Assembly (NCBI GenBank): GCA_937892525.1
Contig: CALAEV010000049.1
Span: 1 to 21,979, forward strand
From: an uncultured Clostridia bacterium
GTDB taxonomy: Bacteria > Bacillota > Clostridia > Oscillospirales > Acutalibacteraceae
Length of the DNA stretch: 21,979 nucleotides
Direction of reading: 5' to 3'
Shown here: positions 8,059-14,166 of the stretch, piece after piece
Numbering within the stretch: position 1 is the stretch's first letter
Layout: each line of letters opens with the position of its first letter
Made by a program: the position numbers and the translations under genes
The notes under the pieces: generated by a model
Database searches by the model: none
The model's input: the letters and a program-made list of their open reading frames with translations, nothing else
Told to the model about the DNA's origin: nothing

Positions 8059-8793
8059 TTTGGTAACCTCCTTAACGATTGTACCCGGAACTCTCTTAAG
8101 ACTTGAGAGAACTTCTAACTCAACATTATATTTTTTAGCCATTTCTACTGAACGATTGTTTAATACCTGTGCACCCAAAGTTGCAAGTTCAAGCATTTCA
8201 TCATAAGTGATTTCTTGAAGCTTCTTTGCATTTTCAACCTTTCTTGGGTCTGCTGTATAAACACCTTCAACGTCTGTGAAAATCTGGCAACGGTCTGCAC
8301 GAAGAGCTGCTGCAATAGCAACTGCACTTGTATCACTACCACCACGGCCAAGAGTTGTAAGGTCATCATATTTGTTAAGGCCTTGGAAACCAGCCACAAC
8401 GACAATGTTATGACGGTCAATTTCTGAACGAAGTCTGTCAGTTTTAACATTCTTGATACGAGCTGTACCGTAAGCAGAGCTTGTGTTAAAGCCTGCCTGC
8501 CAACCAAGAAGTGAAACTGCAGGGCAACCTAATTTTTCACATGCCATAGCAAGAAGTGCAATCGAAATCTGCTCACCTGATGCCATAAGCATATCCATTT
8601 CTCTTTTTGATGGCTTACTGTTGATTTCATAAGCCTTTTCAATTAAATCGTCAGTTGTGTCACCCTGTGCTGATACTACAACTACAACGTCGTTACCTGC
8701 ACGGTAAGTATCAGTAACAATCTGGGCAACATTCATTACTCTTTCGGCGTCACGAACACTTGAACCACCGAATTTCTGAACTATAAGTCCCAT
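7585..8793 (-). CDS. lysC: Aspartate kinase (lysine-type, alpha subunit)
   Basis: Phosphorylates aspartate at the entrance to lysine, threonine, methionine and diaminopimelate synthesis. The 402-residue protein starts MGLIVQKFGGSSV, the aspartokinase signature, and has TTLGRGGSDTSAVA (about 146-159) and FTDVEGVYTADPR in the kinase domain, followed by two ACT regulatory domains from about residue 250 to the end. ATG 8793 has a clean AGGAGG. It begins 12 bases after hom, so the two form an operon for the shared aspartate pathway. An internal SD and in-frame ATG at codon 246 predict a second product, as in Bacillus aspartokinase II. No lysine riboswitch or T-box lies upstream, because the gene is almost contiguous with hom; regulation is therefore likely by feedback at the ACT domains. 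Confidence 0.96.
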   Translation of the reverse strand: MGLIVQKFGGSSVRDAERVMNVAQIVTDTYRAGNDVVVVVSAQGDTTDDLIEKAYEINSKPSKREMDMLMASGEQISIALLAMACEKLGCPAVSLLGWQAGFNTSSAYGTARIKNVKTDRLRSEIDRHNIVVVAGFQGLNKYDDLTTLGRGGSDTSAVAIAAALRADRCQIFTDVEGVYTADPRKVENAKKLQEITYDEMLELATLGAQVLNNRSVEMAKKYNVELEVLSSLKRVPGTIVKEVTKMEKMLIRGVTKDTDVARISVTKIPNTPGVAFKLFDALAKRKINVDIILQSVGRDSTKDITFTVAKGNAEETIECVKNVFDIEDKDIICDTSVAKISIVGAGMESHPGTASKMFEALYERDINIDMIATSEIKISVLIALEDADRAVSAIHKAFFPAE

Positions 8794-8805
8794 ATATGCC
8801 TCCTA

Positions 8806-10044
8806 TTAATAATCAGTTACTCTGATTAGAGATTTAATACTGATTGAAGAAATACTATTGAGTTTTTCTGTTAATTCGCCTTCTGCCATAGCGCTTGTTA
8901 CAAATGCAAGTTCATTTGACTTGCAGCCTGCAAACTCAAGCACCTGAACTTTACCGATAGTAGCAACAACATCCTGTAAAGCATTTGCTCTGTCAGTAAC
9001 CTCTGCACGAATGTAAAGAGGATTAACAGCTGATTTGTAATCAACAACATAATTTTCTTCTGCTTCGCCCCAGCCAAGTGGTTTTTTTCTACCCATATTA
9101 CGAGCGCAGTCAATAACATCGGCAACTACTGCTGATGCTGTTGGGAGTTTACCTGCACCCTTACCGTAGAATACAACATCGCCTGTTGCGTCACCACGAA
9201 CAAGAATTGCGTTGAAAACATCGTTAACAGAAGCTAACTGACTGCCATCCATAACGATTGCAGGAGAAACAATAGCGAAAATTTTTCCGTCGTCCATTCT
9301 TTTTGCACGACCTAAAAGTTTGATTACGCCACCGAATGCGCCGATATATGCAACGTCGTCAAGAGTGATTTTTGTAATACCTTCTGTATAAACTGAATCA
9401 GGGTAAACGTGTTTGCCAAAGCAAAGTGATGCAAGAATACAAATTTTTCTGCAAGCGTCGTGACCTTCAACGTCGGCTGTTGGGTCTTTTTCTGCATAGC
9501 CGTTATCCTGAGCAAGTTTAAGTGCATCTTCAAAGCTCATATTCTTTTCAATCATCATTGTAAGAATAAAGTTTGTTGTGCCGTTTAAAATACCTGCGAT
9601 TTCGTCAATCTCGTTTGCTGCAAGGCATTGCGAAATTGGTCGGATAATAGGAATACCGCCACCAACTGATGCTTCAAACAAGAAGTTTACATTATTCTCT
9701 TGAGCAAACTGTAAAAGCTCGCAACCTTTTGCTGCAACTAATTCTTTATTTGAAGTTACAACGCTTTTGCCTGCTTTAAGACAAGATGAAACAAATTCAT
9801 AAGCAGGGTGAAGCCCACCCATTGTTTCAACTACAACCTTAACATCGTCATCATTAAGAATAATGTTAAAATCCTTTATCATTTTACTCTCGTGAGGGTC
9901 TCCTGGGAAATCTCTCAAGTCGAGAATATATTTAACTTCCATTTCATTTTGTGTACTTCTTTTAACGATACTGTCGTGGTTTTTTGTAAGCACTTCAACT
10001 ACGCCTGAGCCAACTGTGCCGTAACCCATTACTGCAACATACAT
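8806..10044 (-). CDS. hom: Homoserine dehydrogenase
   Basis: Reduces aspartate semialdehyde to homoserine with NAD(P)H, the branch to threonine and methionine. The 412-residue protein has the Rossmann motif GYGTVGSG at residues 7-14, the segment GGGIPIIRP, LNGTTNFILT, and DVEGHDACRK (191-200), which holds the conserved catalytic Asp/Lys region. The last 70 or so residues look like an ACT domain, the normal feedback site. ATG 10044 has AAGGAAG 10 bases upstream. It is the first gene of the minus-strand aspartate cluster, with a promoter candidate about 70-95 bases upstream, and lysC follows after 12 bases. The leader is short and shows no T-box or riboswitch fold. Confidence 0.96.
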   Translation of the reverse strand: MYVAVMGYGTVGSGVVEVLTKNHDSIVKRSTQNEMEVKYILDLRDFPGDPHESKMIKDFNIILNDDDVKVVVETMGGLHPAYEFVSSCLKAGKSVVTSNKELVAAKGCELLQFAQENNVNFLFEASVGGGIPIIRPISQCLAANEIDEIAGILNGTTNFILTMMIEKNMSFEDALKLAQDNGYAEKDPTADVEGHDACRKICILASLCFGKHVYPDSVYTEGITKITLDDVAYIGAFGGVIKLLGRAKRMDDGKIFAIVSPAIVMDGSQLASVNDVFNAILVRGDATGDVVFYGKGAGKLPTASAVVADVIDCARNMGRKKPLGWGEAEENYVVDYKSAVNPLYIRAEVTDRANALQDVVATIGKVQVLEFAGCKSNELAFVTSAMAEGELTEKLNSISSISIKSLIRVTDY

Positions 10045-10111
10045 TAAAAATTCACTTCCTTACCACCTGTGTTTTCTTGGAAATAGGTATAATAAATCAC
10101 ATTAAAAAATA

Positions 10112-10140
10112 CTTTTAGATATTCTATCACAAATCGTCAA
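10112..10140 (-). promoter_or_regulatory. Promoter candidate for hom-lysC
   Basis: On the minus strand a TTGACG (-35, 10140-10135) is followed after 17 bases by TAAAAG (-10, 10117-10112). The -35 is strong, the -10 is imperfect. The predicted transcript would have a leader of about 60 bases before the hom ATG. Confidence 0.5.
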
Positions 10141-10225
10141 GATAATAAAGAGGTAATATACAATATATTTATGAAAAATTTTATGGTTTTTTTAGAAAAA
10201 TTTACATAAAATTATTACTTTTTAA

Positions 10226-10254
10226 TTGATACTTAAAGAAAAATGGTTTATTAT
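10226..10254 (+). promoter_or_regulatory. Promoter for the permease/PHP phosphatase pair
   Basis: TTGATA at 10226-10231, a 17-base spacer, then TATTAT at 10249-10254. Transcription would start near 10261, about 30 bases before the ATG of the AI-2E-type permease. It lies in an AT-rich region divergent from the hom promoter. Confidence 0.6.
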
Positions 10255-10291
10255 ATTATCAGATATTATTTTATTCTGGAGATAAGGAAAT

Positions 10292-11506
10292 ATGACAAGC
10301 ACAGAAAAAAAGAGAAAGTTTATAATCAATATTGTTTATACAGTTATTCTTATTGCACTTTTCTATTTGTTTTTCAAATTCGCATTTGGCACAATTTTTC
10401 CGATTTTATGTGCAATAGTTGTTGCAATGATTTTGCAGAAGCCTGTTAATTTTATATGCAAAAAAACGCCACTTAAAAGAGGTCTTGCATCTGCATTAAC
10501 TGTTCTTGTTGCATTTTCAGTTGTCCTTTCAGGACTTGTGCTTATTTTAATTTGGGTTGGCTCTGAATTTAAGGGCTTTTTCCAATACATTATGATTGAG
10601 CTTGAAGATATTCCTGCATTTGTTCAAAAAGTTGAAGGCTATATAGCAAACGCAATAGGCTTTTTACCTGAAAAGTTAGAAACAACCGTTATGGAATTTG
10701 TAAGCGAAAAACTCAGCACTCTTACAGCACCTTCTACAACACCAAGCGACTCGTCAATGAGCATTGATTTGTCTGCGCTTTCAACTCCACTCATGGGGAT
10801 TTGGAACACTGCAAAGCAAATTCCTACAACTCTTGTTTCTATTGTGGTTGCTATTGTTGCTTGTTGTTTTATGACTGCAGATTTTGCATCAGTAAAAAAA
10901 CTTGTGCTTGGATTTTTCCAACCTGACACTCGCACAAAAATTGTTCGTGCAAAACGTCTTTTATTCCCATCTCTTGGCAAAATGGCAAAGGCTTATGGCA
11001 TAATCATTACAATCACATTCTGTGAAGTTGCATTGGGGCTTTTCCTTTTGACGCTTATGGGCATTTATGACAACGGTTATATATTTGTAATTGCAATTCT
11101 TACTGCAATTATTGACATTGTTCCTGTGCTTGGTACCGGTACTGTGCTTATTCCTTGGGCAGTAGTTTCACTTCTTAACGGAAATTACCCAATGGCAATC
11201 GGCCTTATTGTAATGTATGCTTGTATTACAGTTATTCGTCAGATTATCGAACCAAAGCTTGTTGCTGCACAGCTTGGTATTCCTGCATTCCTTACAATTG
11301 TTTCAATGTTTATCGGCTCACAAATTTTTGGCGTTATCGGTATTTTCATTTTACCTATTACTATTGTTATGCTTAAGCTTCTTAATGACGAGGGAATTAT
11401 TCACATATTCCACTATACAGACAAAGAAGAAAAAGCAGTTGAGCCTCAAGAAAAAGCTGAAGAAAAAACCAAAGAAAAAGTAGAGGTGGCACAAAAAAAT
11501 GATTGA
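10292..11506 (+). CDS. AI-2E family (YtvI/PerM-type) membrane transporter
   Basis: Integral membrane protein of 404 residues with about seven or eight hydrophobic segments: near 10-46, 64-90, 178-200, 232-255, 263-290, 300-318 and 332-362. The order matches the AI-2E exporter/PerM family: two N-terminal membrane regions, a soluble loop of about 90 residues (residues 91-178), and a C-terminal half with DIVPVLGTGTVLIPW and IEPKLVAAQLGIPAF, which are the family's best conserved parts. In sporulating Firmicutes such proteins are often named YtvI; transport substrates are mostly unknown, and some members export AI-2 or act in Na+/H+ exchange. The tail after residue 375 is hydrophilic and rich in Glu/Lys. 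The start has GGAG 9 bases upstream. It overlaps the next gene by 8 bases, so the two are translationally coupled. Confidence 0.88.
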   Translation: MTSTEKKRKFIINIVYTVILIALFYLFFKFAFGTIFPILCAIVVAMILQKPVNFICKKTPLKRGLASALTVLVAFSVVLSGLVLILIWVGSEFKGFFQYIMIELEDIPAFVQKVEGYIANAIGFLPEKLETTVMEFVSEKLSTLTAPSTTPSDSSMSIDLSALSTPLMGIWNTAKQIPTTLVSIVVAIVACCFMTADFASVKKLVLGFFQPDTRTKIVRAKRLLFPSLGKMAKAYGIIITITFCEVALGLFLLTLMGIYDNGYIFVIAILTAIIDIVPVLGTGTVLIPWAVVSLLNGNYPMAIGLIVMYACITVIRQIIEPKLVAAQLGIPAFLTIVSMFIGSQIFGVIGIFILPITIVMLKLLNDEGIIHIFHYTDKEEKAVEPQEKAEEKTKEKVEVAQKND

Positions 11507-12218
11507 TATTCACAACCATATACTTTTTGGTATTGATGATGGCTCGCCTGATATTGATACCTCTGTTGATATGTGCCGTGATGCTTTTGAAAACGGATAC
11601 AAAACAGTTGTTGTAACTCCACATTTTACAGATTATCGCCACATTGACGAGTTTCTTGACCAGCGTGATTACAAAATTGAAAAACTGCGTGAAATATTGA
11701 AAATCGAAAACATTCAGTTAAATGTATTGAGTGGTGCAGAATTATTTTTAAGCGACGGTATTCTTAGCGCCGATAGTCTTGACCACCTTGCAATTAATAA
11801 CTCACGATATATGCTTTGCGAATTCCCCTTAGGACCATTCAATATAAAACGAGGTCTTATGTGGATTGACGAACTTATTGACCGTGGTTATACACCAATT
11901 CTTGCTCACCCTGAAAGATATTTTGAAATTCATCGCAACCTTTCTGTTATTGATGAAATGCTTGACAGAGAAGTTGTTTTTCAGGTGAATATTGATAGTC
12001 TTACCGGAAAAAACGGTGGTACTGCACAAAAATTATCGGTTGATTTAGTGTGCCGTGGATTTGCACAGTTGATTGGCACAGATGCTCACGATTTGAAATA
12101 TCGTCACACAAGAGTAAAAGAAAAAATTCGAGAATTGCCTTATGAAATCGACTATGAAGATTTTATGAAATGTGTAACCACAAACCCACAAAAAGTTATT
12201 AATGATGAAGAGATATAA
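11499..12218 (+). CDS. CpsB/CapC (YwqE)-type PHP tyrosine-protein phosphatase
   Basis: Manganese-dependent phosphatase of the PHP superfamily. Family members dephosphorylate BY-type tyrosine kinases that control capsule or exopolysaccharide synthesis. All metal-binding motifs are present: DIHNH at residues 3-7, DDG at 13-15, TPH at 40-42, HPER at 137-140 and GTDAHD at 193-198. Length of 239 residues is slightly shorter than the usual 240-260. The start overlaps the upstream permease gene by 8 bases, with the SD-like GAGGTGG inside the permease's coding sequence. Normally such genes sit beside cpsC/cpsD kinase genes in capsule clusters; none is here, so this is a stand-alone copy whose partner kinase, if any, is elsewhere. 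A strong terminator follows directly. Confidence 0.9.
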   Translation: MIDIHNHILFGIDDGSPDIDTSVDMCRDAFENGYKTVVVTPHFTDYRHIDEFLDQRDYKIEKLREILKIENIQLNVLSGAELFLSDGILSADSLDHLAINNSRYMLCEFPLGPFNIKRGLMWIDELIDRGYTPILAHPERYFEIHRNLSVIDEMLDREVVFQVNIDSLTGKNGGTAQKLSVDLVCRGFAQLIGTDAHDLKYRHTRVKEKIRELPYEIDYEDFMKCVTTNPQKVINDEEI

Positions 12219-12220
12219 CG

Positions 12221-12253
12221 AAAACCACTCTCGTTTTTGAGAGTGGTTTTTCA
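12221..12253 (+). terminator. Intrinsic terminator after the PHP phosphatase
   Basis: 12-bp stem AAAACCACTCTC/GAGAGTGGTTTT with a 6-base loop, starting 2 bases after the stop, followed by more T residues. Because the stem ends in A/T runs it has some terminator character in both directions. Confidence 0.85.
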
Positions 12254-12284
12254 GTTAATTCGACAAATTAGATTTTGTCGGGCT

Positions 12285-12460
12285 AATTTGCTTGTGTATT
12301 ACGCCCCATCTTTGAGGGGGCTGTCTGCGAAGCAGACTGGGGGGAGTTACTCCCTCCGTCAACGCTTACGCGTTGCCACCTCCCTCACGGAGGGAGGGTA
12401 ATATAATCGCAACGCAGTTCCTACACTTTGCGCTTTGCACTTTGCATTCTGTTCGACAAA
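12285..12460 (+). repeat. Composite hairpin-rich dispersed repeat, copy 1
   Basis: This intergenic block holds, in order: GTATTACGCCCCATC; a hairpin GTCTGC-GAA-GCAGAC; a 10-bp stem CTCCCTCCGT (12350-12359) with ACGGAGGGAG (12387-12396) that encloses an inner CAACGC/GCGTTG hairpin; a linker TATAATCGCAAC; and three 7-base units ACTTTGC/GCTTTGC/ACTTTGC (12425-12445). The same order, read on the other strand, occurs at 21543-21716. A 9-base direct repeat TTCGACAAA flanks it (12259-12267 and 12452-12460), which might be a target duplication; a small hairpin CGACAAA/TTTGTCG also uses the left copy. No coding potential is evident. Confidence 0.7.
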
Positions 12461-12477
12461 CCCAATTTTGCAAAAGA

Positions 12478-12500
12478 AAAGTGGGGTCAAGCCCCACTTT
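12478..12500 (-). terminator. Intrinsic terminator after the esterase gene
   Basis: 9-bp stem AAAGTGGGG/CCCCACTTT with a 5-base loop. On the minus strand it is followed by TCTTTTGC after the stem's own T run, and it begins 3 bases after the esterase stop, ending the long rny-to-esterase gene row. Confidence 0.85.
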
Positions 12501-12503
12501 ATA

Positions 12504-13412
12504 TTATTTTGTTATTGTCATTCTTGCTTTGAAGAATTCTGCGATTTCTGTATTTGCTTGGTCACCTGCTGGGGAGAATGGATTTATAACATTGAAAACG
12601 TGTGTAAGATATTTGTCGTTTTCTTTCTCATTAAAATCGTGGAATTTGTATTCGATTTTATAGGTATCAAACATTTTTTTAAGCTTGTAACACTGTTTTT
12701 TAAGGAAATCGTTTGTTGCCGTATTTACATAATATGGTGGGAAATCCTTTGAGATAATCTGTGCCACATCAAGGTATTTTCTATATTTGCTCTTTCTGTG
12801 TTTTTCACCTAAAAGCACAGGCACATTTATATTCATAACAAGGTTAGGGCTTAACAAATCAACTGCAGGGCAAATTGCTGCAACTGCTTTGAAATCAAGT
12901 CCACAATACGTGACACCGAAATCTTTTTGCATATCCTCATTAAGATTAACAGCAGTAGTTACGCAAGAAAAATGACCACCTGCAGAATCACCCATTAAAA
13001 ATACATTATTTAAATCGGCAGGGTAATTTTTAAGATTCTCACTTAACCACTTAAGAGCTGCAAAAATATCACGAATCTGGTCATCAAATCTTATTCCATT
13101 ACCTGCAAGACGATAGTTAATTGATGCCACTAAAAATCCCTTTTCGCTTACCTTAAGGCAGAAATTTTTGTTGATTTCTTTATAGCCATACATCCAGCCA
13201 CCACCGTGAATATCAATAATTACAGGTAGTTTATCTGTTGTACCTTCTGGGTAATAAATATCAAGCAAATGTGCTTTTTCACCATCGTCAATATATGGAA
13301 TATCAAGGATTTTTGTAAGTCCCTCCGGTTCAATTTGTGACGCAATTCGTTTTGCGTCACTTTTTTCTGTGTTTTCCCAGTTTTTTCTTAAAATTGGTTC
13401 AAAAAAATACAT
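12504..13412 (-). CDS. Alpha/beta hydrolase (HSL-family esterase/lipase type)
   Basis: Predicted cytoplasmic carboxylesterase of the hormone-sensitive-lipase/Aes type; substrate unknown. Oxyanion-hole motif HGGGW is at residues 69-73, the nucleophile elbow GDSAGG at 141-146 (Ser143), and the likely acid and base are Asp235 (TATNDF) and His271 (LTHVF). No signal peptide is present. I start it at ATG 13412 because AAGGGGC lies 9-10 bases upstream; an in-frame upstream start at 13448 would run into a repeat and lacks a ribosome binding site. Length is 302 residues. The N-terminal 40 residues before the core form the variable cap typical of the group. It is the last gene of its row and follows the TIM-barrel gene through a 44-base junction containing a short repeat. 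Confidence 0.88.
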   Translation of the reverse strand: MYFFEPILRKNWENTEKSDAKRIASQIEPEGLTKILDIPYIDDGEKAHLLDIYYPEGTTDKLPVIIDIHGGGWMYGYKEINKNFCLKVSEKGFLVASINYRLAGNGIRFDDQIRDIFAALKWLSENLKNYPADLNNVFLMGDSAGGHFSCVTTAVNLNEDMQKDFGVTYCGLDFKAVAAICPAVDLLSPNLVMNINVPVLLGEKHRKSKYRKYLDVAQIISKDFPPYYVNTATNDFLKKQCYKLKKMFDTYKIEYKFHDFNEKENDKYLTHVFNVINPFSPAGDQANTEIAEFFKARMTITK

Positions 13413-13423
13413 AATTAAGCCCC

Positions 13424-13460
13424 TTTCACAGGCTTCTAAGCCTGCCACTACGCTTTTTAT
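13424..13460 (-). repeat. Short intercistronic repeat, copy B (TIM-barrel/esterase junction)
   Basis: Plus-strand reading: TTTCACAGGC, 11 variable bases, CCACTACGC, TTTTTAT. It matches copy A at 3864-3898 in both flanking blocks. The middle here folds as CAGGCT/AGCCTG around a tetraloop. The block starts at the stop codon of the upstream gene and ends just before the SD of the esterase gene, so it occupies nearly the whole gap. Confidence 0.6.
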
Positions 13461-14116
13461 GGATGTGGTTTGTCGTTACGGTAAGCATCCATAATATCAC
13501 GAAAAACCTCTCCATTTGATGGAGGGGTCCAGGTGATTGCATCTGCACCTGCACGTATTGTTGCTTTTATAGTTTCTTCAGTTGGTCCACCCGTTGCCAT
13601 AATAGGCACATCAGGAAATTTTTCGCGGATTTTTGCAACTAATTCAGGTGTTTTTGATGCGGCAGATACATTTAATATCTGTGCACCTGCATCAAGTCTA
13701 CCACTAATATCGTCTTCTTTTACAACCGTTATGACAATAGGCAAATCAACAACTTTTGCAACTTCACGGATTGTGTCATTTGAGGTTGGTGCATTAAGTA
13801 CTACTCCCGTTGCACCCTGATATTCTGCGTGACGGGCAAGGTTTATAACCCTCTCACCTTTTGTAAGACCTCCTCCAACTCCCACAAAAACGGGGCAATC
13901 AGCAACCATCATAACCGCCTGTGTTATCACGGGTTGCGGCGTAAAAGGATAAACTGCAATTACCGCATCGGCATTACAATTCCGCAAAATACTCACATCA
14001 GTTGAAAATACAATAGACTTTATTCTTCTGCCAAAGATTTTTATGCCCCTGCACTCGTAAATAGCATTAGGCACACTTAATCTGAAATCTCTTAAATATC
14101 CTTTAATTTCGTTCAT
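13457..14116 (-). CDS. TIM-barrel protein of unknown function (ribulose-phosphate-binding-barrel-like)
   Basis: I cannot assign a reaction. The 219-residue product reads as an eight-stranded beta/alpha barrel: repeating short hydrophobic strands (SIVFSTD, AVIAVYP, VFVGVGGGL, GVVLNAP, PIVITVV, QILNVSA, PIMATGG, AITWTPP) separated by helices. The late MATGGPTEETI and AGADAITWTPPS stretches resemble the phosphate-binding end of aldolase, NanE and KDPG-type barrels. Similar proteins in Clostridia are often just called hydrolase. The start is ATG 14116, where AAAGG lies 9 bases upstream; the upstream ATG at 14125 would overlap that site. It lies 50 bases after recG and 44 before the esterase gene, on the same strand. 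A small-molecule phosphate substrate is an inference from the fold only. Confidence 0.75.
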   Translation of the reverse strand: MNEIKGYLRDFRLSVPNAIYECRGIKIFGRRIKSIVFSTDVSILRNCNADAVIAVYPFTPQPVITQAVMMVADCPVFVGVGGGLTKGERVINLARHAEYQGATGVVLNAPTSNDTIREVAKVVDLPIVITVVKEDDISGRLDAGAQILNVSAASKTPELVAKIREKFPDVPIMATGGPTEETIKATIRAGADAITWTPPSNGEVFRDIMDAYRNDKPHP

Positions 14117-14166
14117 AAATAACATCCTTTATTTTAGGTTGCTTATATTATAACTTCCAAATATTA

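Noticed and set aside
7802..8206. 134-codon open frame antisense to lysC
   Set aside because: Shadow of a highly conserved gene on the other strand; no start signals, composition follows the codon pattern of lysC.
10045..10111. Possible riboswitch, T-box or regulatory upstream ORF in the hom leader
   Set aside because: The leader is short and has no T-box sequence, no lysine or SAM riboswitch stems, and only an ATG-TGA minimal frame.
10639..10980. 113-codon minus-strand frame inside the AI-2E-type permease gene
   Set aside because: No SD, and it is fully explained by the permease reading frame, which has clear family motifs.
12285..12460. CRISPR array or integrase attachment site in the hairpin-rich block
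   Set aside because: No regularly spaced identical repeats with unique spacers, no cas genes, no integrase or tRNA gene nearby.
12373..12752. Open frames of 96 and 105 codons on the plus strand
   Set aside because: They run through the repeat and terminator and then antisense to the esterase gene; no ribosome binding site and no protein-like composition.
14117..14166. Perfect TATAAT on the minus strand (14147-14152) between recG and the TIM-barrel gene
   Set aside because: No acceptable -35 at 16-18 bases upstream; AT-rich sequence makes a chance match likely.
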